A stretch of 53,375 bases of DNA from Paenibacillus xylanivorans (GCF_001280595.1 NZ_LITU01000050.1:303171-356545); one strand, 5' to 3'. Shown: positions 27,160 through 36,468, numbered from the stretch's first letter. The notes: a model not told the origin generated them from the sequence alone. Translations and numbers: made by a program.

Positions 27160-27455
27160 CAGCAACGAAGCCAATGAATGGGGAAGACCGTGTGTTGCGG
27201 AAGGAAGGCAATCTTGTCAGTGACATGGGCGGGGAAAAAGTCATGATGAGCATCCATAACGGAAAGTACTATAATCTGGGCAGCACGGGTGGACGAATCT
27301 GGGATCTGATCAGTGAAGAACGAACATTGGCAGAATTGGTTGAAGTGTTAGCCTCAGAATATGAGATTGAACCAGACCTATGCCGTGAGCAAGTTGTTCA
27401 ATTCCTTGAGCATCTGACGCATGAAGGATTAATTGACGTTACCCGCGGAGAGTAG
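27156..27455 (+). CDS. Lasso peptide RRE protein B1 (PqqD family)
   Basis: A 99-residue PqqD-like protein. The pattern KVMMSIHNGKYYNLGSTGG followed by IWDLI and a helical C-terminus (EQVVQFLEHLTHEGLIDV) is the RiPP recognition element, which binds the precursor leader and delivers it to the B2 protease and cyclase. Overlaps the kinase stop by four bases; B2 starts 4 bases after its stop. Confidence 0.93.
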   Translation: MTATKPMNGEDRVLRKEGNLVSDMGGEKVMMSIHNGKYYNLGSTGGRIWDLISEERTLAELVEVLASEYEIEPDLCREQVVQFLEHLTHEGLIDVTRGE

Positions 27456-27459
27456 AGCC

Positions 27460-27942
27460 ATGTTGCGAAAAATAAAAGCATATCGTTCATTGCCGCGTGA
27501 AATCCGTGGATTGGTATGGGAAGCCTATGTCCATCTTGGGTGGGCACGAATACTTAAGGCGCTGCCTTTTGCCAAAATTGCTCCAGATCTCGGTACACCG
27601 ATGTACGAAACGTCGATGACAGGACTCCATCGAAGTGAAGTGACGACGATACGAAATATTTCTAAAGCCATACTCATTGCCAGCAGGTATACACTATGGG
27701 AGAGTCGTTGTCTTGTCATGGCAATTGCAGCGATGAAGATGCTGGAACGCCGCAAAGTGGAGAGTACTCTTTATATGGGAACTGCACGAAATAAACAAGG
27801 CCAAATGATGGCTCATGCTTGGCTGCGAAGTGGAAAATTAATTGTGACCGGAGCAGATACAATGGACCAATATACGGTTGTCGGCGTGTTTGGCAAGCGG
27901 TGTCCTGAGAGGGGAGCTGGAGAGATTGTCTACGATACATGA
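27460..27942 (+). CDS. Lasso peptide leader peptidase B2 (transglutaminase-like)
   Basis: A 160-residue cysteine protease of the McjB C-terminal/transglutaminase-like family. C84 (WESRCLVMA) and H119 (MAHAWL) are the expected catalytic pair; D133 is a candidate third residue. It removes the leader after Met22 of the precursor, with B1. ATG 27460 is chosen (CGGAGAG upstream); the in-frame TTG at 27433 overlaps the end of B1. The 3' end overlaps the next gene by 17 bases. Confidence 0.92.
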   Translation: MLRKIKAYRSLPREIRGLVWEAYVHLGWARILKALPFAKIAPDLGTPMYETSMTGLHRSEVTTIRNISKAILIASRYTLWESRCLVMAIAAMKMLERRKVESTLYMGTARNKQGQMMAHAWLRSGKLIVTGADTMDQYTVVGVFGKRCPERGAGEIVYDT

Positions 27943-29122
27943 ATGGGAACACTATACAGCAGATTTTCCACAGGAGCTTAAGCTGATTTTGAGCATGATT
28001 AAGGGCGAACAAACAGCAATAACCCCTGAGGACGCCCAAATACGGATGAAGGGGATAGACTGGAAACTCTTTTTGCAGCTCGCCCATCATCATCGACTGT
28101 ACTCTGTTCTCTATCTGAAAATAAAAGAGTTGGATTCAGCGTTTATTCCTGCTTCTGTCGTGGAAAACCTGAGGCAGCAATATACAGCCAATACATTCCG
28201 CATGTTGCATCTGACTGCCGAGATGGAGCAGGTGTGTGGTGCTTTTCGCGAACGAGGCATTCGGAATATTACACTCAAAGGGCCTGCGCTGGCACATGAT
28301 CTTTATGGAGATATTTCCTTGCGGACCTCTAAAGATCTGGACATTCTCATTCCTTTTGATGATGTGGAGTCCGCAGAAGAGATCCTTGAATTGCTTGGTT
28401 ATGAATCGAAGGAAGGCAAGCGGACACCAACCGTTGCCAGCTGGAAATGGCGGGAACATCATATCTGTTACAAGCACCCGGTCAAAAGAACCCAAGTGGA
28501 GATCCATTGGCGGCTTAATCCGGATTCCGGAAGAGAAACGGATTTTGAATTACTGTGGAAACGCAGCCGATTCAGCACCTATACCCAGACGCCTGTCCGT
28601 ATGCTGGAAAGGGAGGATCTGTGGGCATATTTGGTGACGCACGGCGCAAGACATGGATGGTTCAGACTGCGTTGGTTATTGGATATCGACCAGATGATTC
28701 GCTGTATGCCACTGGACGTCAAAAAAGTGGAGCGGCGCCTGAAAGCAGAAGGCAGATTATCCATCGGTTCACAAGCTCTTCATCTGGCTTCTGTACTGCT
28801 GGATACCCCTATATATGACAATTACCTTGCTTTATTATCCTCCCACAAACGTGAGGGAGAGAAATTAGCCAGACGCGGCTTAGTGTTCATGAATGAGATG
28901 ATTGCAAGTCCGGCAGATGTAAGGAGTTATCGTTCCTATCTGTTTGCACTGCGAAGCACAAGGCAGAAGCTGTTTTTCTTCATCGAACGTTTGTATCCGA
29001 GTACCTGGGATGTAGATCAACTACCGCTTCCGCGTTCACTGCATTTTTTGTATTTTCCGTTACGTCCGTTTCTCTGGTTCTGGCGGCGAATCAAAAGGAA
29101 CACGATGACGGAGAGGGGATAA
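27926..29122 (+). CDS. Nucleotidyltransferase family protein of the lasso operon
   Basis: A 398-residue protein of the NTP_transf_5 family. The catalytic core shows ITLKGPALAHDLYGD followed by LRTSKDLDILIP, the family's GPA..DLYGD and KDLDIL motifs with metal-binding Asp pair. In related Firmicutes lasso clusters (pseudomycoidin, from memory) a homologue acts after the kinase on the modified C-terminus. TTG 27926 is chosen from the AGGGGAG upstream; the frame is open upstream to 27878. Overlaps B2 and ends 3 bases before the exporter gene, so it belongs to the operon. Confidence 0.85.
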   Translation: MSTIHEWEHYTADFPQELKLILSMIKGEQTAITPEDAQIRMKGIDWKLFLQLAHHHRLYSVLYLKIKELDSAFIPASVVENLRQQYTANTFRMLHLTAEMEQVCGAFRERGIRNITLKGPALAHDLYGDISLRTSKDLDILIPFDDVESAEEILELLGYESKEGKRTPTVASWKWREHHICYKHPVKRTQVEIHWRLNPDSGRETDFELLWKRSRFSTYTQTPVRMLEREDLWAYLVTHGARHGWFRLRWLLDIDQMIRCMPLDVKKVERRLKAEGRLSIGSQALHLASVLLDTPIYDNYLALLSSHKREGEKLARRGLVFMNEMIASPADVRSYRSYLFALRSTRQKLFFFIERLYPSTWDVDQLPLPRSLHFLYFPLRPFLWFWRRIKRNTMTERG

Positions 29123-29125
29123 CAT

Positions 29126-31030
29126 ATGATTTCGGAATTACAATTCTTTATGCGCAAGCTGCATCGTGTAACAGGCCCAGTGTTATATTGGAACCTGCTG
29201 GGCATGATCTTCATCAGTCTGATGGAAGGAATCGGCATATATATGCTCGTTCCGATGTTAAGTCTCATTGGTATTTTTGAAATGGGTTCGACAGGTCTGC
29301 ACTTACCCTGGGTATCCGAATTTTTAAATCGTTTTCCGGAAAATGGCCGGTTGCTGCTGGTACTGCTGACCTTTGTCCTCATTGTCTCTGGACAGGCTTG
29401 GCTTCAACGTCTTCAGACGATTCGCAATACCCGAATTCAGCAGCAATTTGTTCGAACGCTGCGTATGGAAACCTATCGTGCCATCATTATGGCGCAGTGG
29501 TCTTTTTTTCTCCAAAAACGAAAATCCGATTTTAATCATATATTAACGACCGAACTCGCTAGAGTCAGTCAGGGAACGAATATTATGCTACAAATGGCGG
29601 CTTCCTTGATCTTCACCGGCATTCAAATCGGTCTTGCCTTCTGGTTGTCTGCCAAGTTAACCACCCTTGTCCTGGTCTGTGGATTGGTATTGTTTATTGT
29701 TTTGAGAAAATTCGTGAAACGGGCAAAACAGATCGGGGATCAGACGTCCGAATATTCCCAGAGCTATTACAATGGCATTACAGAGCACTTTAACGGCATC
29801 AAGGATATTAAGAGCAATATGCTCGAAAAATCACATATTAGCTGGTTTGAGCGTATGTGTGGGCGGATTGAACGTAATGTGATTCAGTTCAGCCAGTTGA
29901 ACAGTGGCACTCAGTTGATTCATCGGGTATCGGCGGCGGTCATTATTGCAGCTTTTATCTATCTATCCCTGCATGTGCTTGCTGTACCTCCGGCAAGTTT
30001 GTTGCTCATTATTTTGATCTTTTCACGATTGTGGCCACGATTCACGTCTATTCAGTCCAATCTGGAGTATATGAGTTCAATGCTGCCCGCGTTTCAGATT
30101 GTGAGAGAGTTACAGTCAGAGACCGAAAAAAGCCGTGAGATTAGCGAAAAAACAGTTCATGCTGGTCAACCATATGATCAGGAGTTAACAGTTCCCGGTC
30201 TTTCGCGTTCAGTCAGAATGAAGGCTCAGGCCAAGCCGAATGAGCAGGAAGATGGCGATGTTCAGCCCATTGAACCCCTGGTGCTTAAAGAGTCCATTGA
30301 GTGTCAGCAAGTTAATTATCGCTACGAAGGCAGTGATACCTACTCGTTATTCGAAGCGTATGCATCCATCCCTGCGAAGGGTATGACAGCGATTGTAGGC
30401 AAGTCTGGAGCCGGTAAGAGCACGATGATTGATCTGATTATGGGACTCATTCGTCCGGAGAGTGGTCAGATTTTGGTGGATGGTGTGCCGTTAACCGAGA
30501 ATCGATTATTAGCCTGGAGAAGTTCCATAGGGTATGTCTCTCAGGACCCTTTTCTGTTCCATACGAGCATTCGCGAAAATTTACGTCTGGTTGACCCCAA
30601 TGCCAGTGAGGAACAGATGTGGCATGCATTACAGTTTTCTTCATCTGCAACGTTTGTCCGCAAACTTCCGCAAGGAATGGATACCATTATCGGTGATCGG
30701 GGCATCCGGTTATCCGGCGGTGAACGTCAGCGTTTGGTGCTTGCCCGCGCCATGCTTCGGAACCCTTCTGTATTGGTATTGGATGAGGCGACAAGTGCGC
30801 TGGACAGTGAGAACGAACAGCATATTCATGAAGCTCTCGAGCGCCTGAAAGGGCATGTTACGGTTATTGTTATCGCCCACCGACTGTCCACCATCCGAAC
30901 TGCGGATCGAGTGATTGTACTGGATGAAGGCCGGGTTATTCAACAAGGGGGTTATCAGCAATTGTCTACTGATCCGGTAGGTACGTTCAGCAAACTGTTA
31001 AATATGCAGGCGGGTGTTATGGGGCAATGA
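29126..31030 (+). CDS. Lasso peptide ABC exporter (D protein)
   Basis: A 634-residue half-transporter: membrane domain (about 20-330, six segments) and a C-terminal ATPase with Walker A GKSGAGKST, signature RLSGGERQRL, Walker B VLVLDEATSALD and the H-loop AHRLST. A 60-residue hydrophilic insert (about 330-395) links the two. There is no N-terminal C39 peptidase, consistent with leader removal by B2. It exports the mature lasso peptide and may provide self-protection. Last gene of the operon; a terminator follows at once. Confidence 0.93.
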   Translation: MISELQFFMRKLHRVTGPVLYWNLLGMIFISLMEGIGIYMLVPMLSLIGIFEMGSTGLHLPWVSEFLNRFPENGRLLLVLLTFVLIVSGQAWLQRLQTIRNTRIQQQFVRTLRMETYRAIIMAQWSFFLQKRKSDFNHILTTELARVSQGTNIMLQMAASLIFTGIQIGLAFWLSAKLTTLVLVCGLVLFIVLRKFVKRAKQIGDQTSEYSQSYYNGITEHFNGIKDIKSNMLEKSHISWFERMCGRIERNVIQFSQLNSGTQLIHRVSAAVIIAAFIYLSLHVLAVPPASLLLIILIFSRLWPRFTSIQSNLEYMSSMLPAFQIVRELQSETEKSREISEKTVHAGQPYDQELTVPGLSRSVRMKAQAKPNEQEDGDVQPIEPLVLKESIECQQVNYRYEGSDTYSLFEAYASIPAKGMTAIVGKSGAGKSTMIDLIMGLIRPESGQILVDGVPLTENRLLAWRSSIGYVSQDPFLFHTSIRENLRLVDPNASEEQMWHALQFSSSATFVRKLPQGMDTIIGDRGIRLSGGERQRLVLARAMLRNPSVLVLDEATSALDSENEQHIHEALERLKGHVTVIVIAHRLSTIRTADRVIVLDEGRVIQQGGYQQLSTDPVGTFSKLLNMQAGVMGQ

Positions 31031-31061
31031 ATCTCTCGGTAAATCCGAAATGGAACCAAAT

Positions 31062-31093
31062 AAAAAAGGCGCGCCATTTAAGGCAGCGCCTTT
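31062..31093. terminator. Bidirectional terminator between exporter and cysC
   Basis: AAAGGCGC/GCGCCTTT stem. The minus-strand side has six T after the hairpin (A run 31062-31067); the plus side has only three. Confidence 0.8.
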
Positions 31094-31139
31094 GATGTAT
31101 GTGTATTAGGAAAGTAATTCATTATGATGACCAACCCAT

Positions 31140-31778
31140 TTAGTGAACGATGGCATTGCTAACAGGCTGCGGCAGATGAAATGCACCAACACGTTCCAGA
31201 TGTAGCACAATTTCATGCACGGCTTCTTCGATGGACAGTTCTTCGGTATCAATGATCAGTGTAGGATCTTCTGGAATATCATAGGGGGCAGAAATCCCTG
31301 TGAAATGTGGAATGGCACCGCTGCGGGCCTTTTGGTAAAGCCCCTTCGGATCGCGTCGTTCGCACTCCTCGATCGAACAACGTACATAAATTTCAATGAA
31401 ATCATCAGCTTCAAAGAGCTGTCTAACCATCTTCCGATCCTGTGCATCTGGCGAGATAAAGGCAGAAAGAACAAATAAACCGGCATCTACCATCAACTTG
31501 GATACTTCACCAATTCGCCGTAGATTTTCTTGCCGATCCTCGGACGTGAAGCCAAGATCCCGATTCAGTCCATGACGAACGTTATCCCCATCAAGTACGT
31601 AACAATGAACCCCTTTTTCGTACAGATACTGCTCCAGGGCAAATGCAAGCGAGGATTTTCCTGCGCCGGATAACCCGGTGAACCATATGGCCCGACTGCG
31701 ATGACCGTTATGTTTCTCCCTGTCAAGTCTATTCAAGCTGGATTGCTGCCAGGTAATGTTACGCTCTTCCTTTGACAT
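31140..31778 (-). CDS. cysC: Adenylylsulfate (APS) kinase
   Basis: A 212-residue APS kinase that phosphorylates APS to PAPS with ATP. Walker [10 protein letters not shown] near 35-43, then [39 protein letters not shown] and the lid [18 protein letters not shown] are all typical. ATG with GAGGCGG upstream. It stands alone with no sulfate adenylyltransferase or PAPS reductase nearby, and converges on the lasso operon, whose first gene needs PAPS. It is separately transcribed, so the link is by location and chemistry only. Confidence 0.95.
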   Translation of the reverse strand: MSKEERNITWQQSSLNRLDREKHNGHRSRAIWFTGLSGAGKSSLAFALEQYLYEKGVHCYVLDGDNVRHGLNRDLGFTSEDRQENLRRIGEVSKLMVDAGLFVLSAFISPDAQDRKMVRQLFEADDFIEIYVRCSIEECERRDPKGLYQKARSGAIPHFTGISAPYDIPEDPTLIIDTEELSIEEAVHEIVLHLERVGAFHLPQPVSNAIVH

Positions 31779-31926
31779 GGATATCCGCCTCTTCCTATCT
31801 ATGATATGTATAATATTTTAACATATTTACAAGATTATAGCACCTTCTGAATTTGGTGAAATTTAGCGTGAATCAACGATAATTCGGGTATAGATGTAGT
31901 ACATACATAGCAGGAGGAACACCAAC

Positions 31927-32325
31927 ATGAACAATAACATACACAACATACAGGTTTATTTCCAGTGCGCGGATTGCGATCAGGATATTCGTGCAATCTT
32001 TGCTCAAGAGCAGGTCAGTGCGGTACGTTGTTCAGAGTGTGGTAGGGCATACACCTTGATGAAGCCTACCATTGGTGACGAAATTTTGCTTGATTGGGAG
32101 CAGGAGGCTCTCTATCATAAATTGCGGGCAGATCGCTCTGAACATGATAACCATAATATGTCTGCCCTTATTATTAAAGTGATTGAGCTGCTAACCTGGC
32201 GCGATAGTGGTGACGGTCAGACACGTGCAATAGAAATGGTTAGAGAGTGGCTGGCTTCCAGTGGGAAACCTCAGACATTACTTGAACTGTTTCATCATCC
32301 CGAGCGGGACAATAAACGGTTTTGA
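31927..32325 (+). CDS. Small zinc-ribbon protein
   Basis: A 132-residue hypothetical protein. C14/C17 (CADC) and C35/C38 (CSEC) form a treble-clef or zinc-ribbon-like site in the first 40 residues; the rest is helical and acidic. An excellent AGGAGG is placed before the ATG. No family recognised; a structural or nucleic-acid-binding role is possible but unproven. The 150 bases upstream hold no promoter I can assign. Confidence 0.75.
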   Translation: MNNNIHNIQVYFQCADCDQDIRAIFAQEQVSAVRCSECGRAYTLMKPTIGDEILLDWEQEALYHKLRADRSEHDNHNMSALIIKVIELLTWRDSGDGQTRAIEMVREWLASSGKPQTLLELFHHPERDNKRF

Positions 32326-32481
32326 ACGAAGAAATCAAGAGTGGGACCCCATTGCGTGATGTATGTGAAGCGATCTGTGATTGAAATTTACATACATTAG
32401 CTGTTCCTGTGGCATATTACCTGAAGGTGTTCGTGATAGGAAACGACAAACCAAATTTTTCAGGAACAGGAGCGGATAGCA

Positions 32482-33261
32482 ATGAAGCGAATGGTTCTTT
32501 ACATGCTGCTGGCCATATTGGCTTTCGGTATATTACCAGCACATACTGAAGCATCGCCAATAAATGGAGCATATCACTTTGGTTTCAAAAGAAGCCAAAA
32601 CGGCCAGTTGCCTTCCATTGATCAGGAAGGATTTAAGGAGATATTACAGAATAACGATGCCATTTTCTTGGGGGATACGAAACAGAAAGAATTGTATCTA
32701 ACGTTTGATAACGGTTATGAAAATGGGTTTACGCCAGCCATATTGGATGTTCTGCGTGACAAGAAAGTACCAGCTGCTTTTTTTGTCACCGGGCATTATC
32801 TGAAAGATCAGCCTGAACTGGTGAAGCGAATGGCGGCAGAAGGACATATTGTGGGTAATCACTCCTGGAGCCATCCCGATATGACCCGAGTTTCCAATGA
32901 GAAATTGAGAACAGAGCTTGATCAGGTGCGGTCTGAGGTCAATCGTTTGACTGGACAGGAAGCGACCTTTTTGCGGCCGCCACGTGGCATTTTCAACAAT
33001 CGGACGCTCGCAGAGAGCCACGCCCAAGGTTATGTTAATGTGTTTTGGTCCGTTGCCTATAAAGATTGGGATACCAAAATTCAAAAAGGGACAGACTACG
33101 CGCGTCAGCAAGTATTGAAACAGCTGCATCCAGGAGCAGTCATTTTGCTTCACTCTGTGTCCAAAGATAATACGGAGGCGCTGGCCTCCATTATTGATGA
33201 GGCTCGTAAGCAAGGATATACGTTCAAAAATTTGAATGACCTGAAAACAAAAAGCTATTAA
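32482..33261 (+). CDS. pdaA: Delta-lactam-biosynthetic de-N-acetylase PdaA
   Basis: A 259-residue polysaccharide deacetylase (B. subtilis PdaA has 263). A signal peptide (1 to about 24, THTEA junction) sends it outside. NodB motifs: YLTFDNGYENG with D76 (the PdaA-type TFDNG variant), HSWSHPDM with metal ligands H127 and H131, LRPPRGIFNN, and a late LLHSV motif. It deacetylates muramic acid in spore cortex peptidoglycan as a step to muramic-delta-lactam, needed for germination. AGGAGCGG upstream. CATATTA at 32412 could be part of a sigma-G promoter, but no matching -35 is clear. Confidence 0.94.
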   Translation: MKRMVLYMLLAILAFGILPAHTEASPINGAYHFGFKRSQNGQLPSIDQEGFKEILQNNDAIFLGDTKQKELYLTFDNGYENGFTPAILDVLRDKKVPAAFFVTGHYLKDQPELVKRMAAEGHIVGNHSWSHPDMTRVSNEKLRTELDQVRSEVNRLTGQEATFLRPPRGIFNNRTLAESHAQGYVNVFWSVAYKDWDTKIQKGTDYARQQVLKQLHPGAVILLHSVSKDNTEALASIIDEARKQGYTFKNLNDLKTKSY

Positions 33262-33281
33262 TGCTACATGTTTACAATAGA

Positions 33282-33322
33282 AAAAGGGCATCCTGAGCTA
33301 CGGTAGCTTGGGATGCCCTTTT
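33282..33322. terminator. Bidirectional terminator between pdaA and the degV-like gene
   Basis: AAAAGGGCATCC pairs with GGATGCCCTTTT around an inner GAGCTAC/GTAGCTT hairpin. Confidence 0.9.
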
Positions 33323-33400
33323 AGCTTGATCCTTAATGGATTAAGCAGGCGAACGTGTGATTGTGATCCGGAAAACGTGTTTTGTGATTGAGAAGCGTTC

Positions 33401-34249
33401 TTATAAAACCGTGTTATAAATGATACCGATTGTTTTGGGACCGCAATGACTACATATTACGCAACCAGCCGTAGTCAATTCCACTCGTGCTCCGGTCTGT
33501 TCCTGTAGAGACTTTTGCAAACCAACTGCATCTTCCTCGGCCATGGTATGCACAACGATAACTAGATCGCGGTCGATCTGTTCCTTATGGTTAAGTGTGT
33601 TTTGCAGCATTTGTTCCAAGGCCTTTTCCCGTTTGCCACGGACCTTGTACGCAGGTGACATTTTGCCATCGGTTACCCGAATGACGGGACGGATTTTCAG
33701 CAGACTTCCAATCAGATTTTGCATGCCAGAGCAGCGTCCGCCTTTGTACAGATACTCCAACGTATCGATAACAAATTCAGTTCGCACATTCGGTTTGATG
33801 GCTTCAACGAGATGTGTAATCTCTATCAAGCTCTGCCCTTTTTCAGCTGCTTGAACTGCCTTCATGACCATCAGGGCAATCCCAGAAGAAAGATTCAGAG
33901 AATCCACGACAGAGATGCGACCTTCCGGAAACTCGGAACTGGCCAATCTTGCATTTTGGTAGGTTGACGAAAGTTCAGAGGACAAGCTGATATATAAGAT
34001 ATCATACCCTTGTTCTATGTAAGGTTGAAATGCCGTCATAAAATCAGCAGGTGAAGGTGCTGCTGTTTTGGGCAGACGCCCATCCCTGCTTACACGTTCA
34101 TAGAGCTGCTCTGGCTTAATTTCAGCACCGTCCTTCAGTGATTCCTCACCGAACACGACATATAAAGGGATGATACCGATATCGTGCTGCTGGATCCAAG
34201 CTGGGGCCAGATCACTTGTGCTGTCCGTGAAAATTTTGATTCTTGACAT
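33401..34249 (-). CDS. DegV family fatty-acid-binding protein
   Basis: A 282-residue DegV protein. IFTDSTSDL at the start, the KTAAPSPADF loop and LEYLYKGGRCS region are characteristic. DegV (FakB-type) proteins bind a fatty acid and present it to the kinase FakA; no FakA gene is in view. ATG 34249 is chosen because AAAGGAG is just upstream; the ORF is open further to 34309. Confidence 0.92.
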   Translation of the reverse strand: MSRIKIFTDSTSDLAPAWIQQHDIGIIPLYVVFGEESLKDGAEIKPEQLYERVSRDGRLPKTAAPSPADFMTAFQPYIEQGYDILYISLSSELSSTYQNARLASSEFPEGRISVVDSLNLSSGIALMVMKAVQAAEKGQSLIEITHLVEAIKPNVRTEFVIDTLEYLYKGGRCSGMQNLIGSLLKIRPVIRVTDGKMSPAYKVRGKREKALEQMLQNTLNHKEQIDRDLVIVVHTMAEEDAVGLQKSLQEQTGARVELTTAGCVICSHCGPKTIGIIYNTVL

Positions 34250-34362
34250 GTCAATCTCCTTTGGATACGAAAATTTGGCAATAGAATGGATCAAACTGAG
34301 ATGAATCATTGTTATTTCATTTTCGTTTTTTTGATAAATAAACGTGAAGCGGATGTAAGCTT

Positions 34363-34839
34363 TTACACCATATAGATTCCTGCAATGATAAGGCCTGCAA
34401 ACGCCAGAATCATGACTCCGCTGAGGATGGTTCCAATGATAGCAAAGACTTTTTTTCGATTCTTGAGTACAAGCCCAATCACGCCTAGAATGAGTCCGGC
34501 CAGATTAAGAATCAGACAAACAAGAACAGCCAGAGAAGCCAGAACAATTGCAGGATGCAATGCAATCTCTTCCACTTGTATCGGTGTGGTTACAACGCCA
34601 ATTGAACTGTTGATAGCCATTGTGGCAATAAATAAAGTCAGCATGTAACCAATGATCGAGACCAATCCAATCACAAAACTTGCAATACCTGGCCCGGAAT
34701 GTTTCAATCGGCCCAAGGATGGATCTTCCAGAGCGGAGGGGTAAGGTGTAAACAGGTTATCATGATTGGAATCTGAATGATCCCTACTGGAACCGGATGG
34801 ATAAGGATGATTGTTATTCTGATTATTTTGATTATCCAT
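34363..34839 (-). CDS. Small membrane protein with Asn-rich N-terminus
   Basis: A 158-residue protein. Residues 1-50 are hydrophilic (Asn, Gln, Ser and Pro rich), followed by three membrane segments at about 52-76, 97-125 and 131-157. It resembles DUF4190-like small membrane proteins. Function unknown. AGGGAGG lies upstream of the ATG. Confidence 0.75.
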   Translation of the reverse strand: MDNQNNQNNNHPYPSGSSRDHSDSNHDNLFTPYPSALEDPSLGRLKHSGPGIASFVIGLVSIIGYMLTLFIATMAINSSIGVVTTPIQVEEIALHPAIVLASLAVLVCLILNLAGLILGVIGLVLKNRKKVFAIIGTILSGVMILAFAGLIIAGIYMV

Positions 34840-35119
34840 GAATGGTATGTCCCTCCCTTAATCGTGGTCATGAGTGTAATTAACCTAATCCGGGTGTTAT
34901 GATTCTCATCAAGAGAATGAAGGCACTCCTTTTTACTTTTCCATAAAAATCGATAAAAATCAAGGTTTTACGCCAGTTTTCGTCGATTTCGAGCCAAAAG
35001 CGAAGTAAAGTATATATAACCATACATATGAATGCCATCCGCATCTTAGCTTGCTGGTAAACACGGCAAGGATTCGCTAAAATGAATAGTTGAGAGATGA
35101 ATTAAGGGAGAGAAGGCAA
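34840..35119. other. Intergenic region between two divergent membrane-protein genes
   Basis: 280 AT-rich bases that must carry promoters in both directions. TATATA at 35011-35016 is the best -10 candidate for the plus strand but lacks a good -35. Nothing else recognised. Confidence 0.4.
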
Positions 35120-35506
35120 ATGCAACGGAAATGGATGATGCTTGGTGCTGTACTGACGATGCTTTCTGTGGCTATTGGAGCGTTTGGTGCACATATGCTT
35201 AAGGAAAAAATTGGTGCAGACGCCATAGCGGTGTATGAAACCGGAGTGCAGTACCACATGATACATGCAATCGGACTGCTGATCATTGGTCTTACAGCGG
35301 GTCAACTTGGACCGTCCACCAAGCTCAAGTGGGCAGCACGCCTGCTGTTTATTGGAATTATCATATTCTCAGGCAGTCTGTACGTACTGAGTATTTCAGG
35401 TATTAAAATATTGGGAGCCATCACGCCAATCGGCGGGGTAGCCTTTATTGTCGGATGGTTGTTATTAGCAATAGACGTATGGCAGCGGGGAAGAGATCGC
35501 TCATGA
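35120..35506 (+). CDS. DUF423 membrane protein (YwdK-like)
   Basis: A 128-residue protein with four predicted membrane segments. The start MLGAVLTMLSVAIGAFGAH and the ETGVQYHMIHAIGLL motif mark the DUF423 family, whose function is unknown. ATG 35120 follows AGAAGG; the frame is open upstream to 35090 but without a site. Confidence 0.9.
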   Translation: MQRKWMMLGAVLTMLSVAIGAFGAHMLKEKIGADAIAVYETGVQYHMIHAIGLLIIGLTAGQLGPSTKLKWAARLLFIGIIIFSGSLYVLSISGIKILGAITPIGGVAFIVGWLLLAIDVWQRGRDRS

Positions 35507-35587
35507 TTTTACAATAGCTGCGCATGGTTATGGAGAGTTATGGAGAACTTATGATGTACCAGTTCATTGTTACATGAATGAATACCT

Positions 35588-35641
35588 AAAAAAGCAACTT
35601 GCCTGGGAAATGTTATGGAATTCCCCCGTAAGTTGCTTTTT
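35588..35641. terminator. Bidirectional terminator
   Basis: AAGCAACTT/AAGTTGCTT stem with an inner GGGAA/TTCCC pair, an A run before and a T run after. Serves the DUF423 gene and the convergent hypothetical gene. Confidence 0.88.
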
Positions 35642-35659
35642 GTTTGAATGCTCATTGAG

Positions 35660-36238
35660 TTATAGAAACTCATCAATTTCATTGGTTCGGAAGGTATACA
35701 CTTGTTTTTCATCCACATGGTAGACGCTTACAATGCTGGTATCCCGATCAAAATTCAAGATTCGGCATGGAATGCTCTGATGCCTGCCGTTCTTGTTATT
35801 CACAACGATCCGAGTAAGACGGTTTTCTTTGATAAGGGTATCAATCCATACATCGAATGAATTTCCGTTGGTAGTGTTGGATGCTTCGGTTGAAGGAGCT
35901 TTCTGGGAAGCAGGTGTTTCGATTTCACTTTGTGGTTTGACTGGAACGGTTGAAGCCGTCGCTTGATTTGGTGAAGAGTTCTTCTGTCTTGCATTGGATT
36001 GCGATTTTTTTCTTTCTTTATGAAGAAAGGCGAAGGAGTCCTTTTTGGACTGCAGTGTCACTTCAATAATTTTGCCAAGCTCTATGCCGGATTGAATCCG
36101 AAAGTCCGCAATTTGTTCCTCTTTGTTAATGAACTCCAACAGGGACTGCAGTGCCAATGCATTCGAGCGGCTCTTAATAAGAATATCGACATTGAATAAA
36201 AAGCCGATTTCTTCTTCGTTGGATAAGGTTTCTTTCAT
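35660..36238 (-). CDS. Hypothetical two-domain protein with Ser/Thr/Pro linker
   Basis: A 192-residue protein of unknown family. Residues 1 to about 75 form a helical N-terminal part; about 76-125 is a low-complexity linker rich in S, T, N, Q and P; about 126-192 is a compact beta-rich domain (RIVVNNKNGRHQSIPCRIL, then SIVSVYHVDEKQVYTF) that could be an SH3-like or Sm-like barrel. No membrane segment or catalytic motif. Function not assigned. Confidence 0.75.
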   Translation of the reverse strand: MKETLSNEEEIGFLFNVDILIKSRSNALALQSLLEFINKEEQIADFRIQSGIELGKIIEVTLQSKKDSFAFLHKERKKSQSNARQKNSSPNQATASTVPVKPQSEIETPASQKAPSTEASNTTNGNSFDVWIDTLIKENRLTRIVVNNKNGRHQSIPCRILNFDRDTSIVSVYHVDEKQVYTFRTNEIDEFL

Positions 36239-36468
36239 TCATCCCAGCCCCGTTAAAAAATATGTCAGCTATAAAACGCTTCAATACACTATATCATTAA
36301 AAGGGCAATAATCATAGTGCTAGAGACATAGAAAATGAGCGGAACACTTGGGCTAATTTAAGTAAAACCATATGCAATTACAATCCTTTCCGCAGGTGTC
36401 CACACGGCTATCCAGAATGAGGCATACAATTATCGTGACCTGTGGAAGAGGAGGTGTATCGGGAAATT

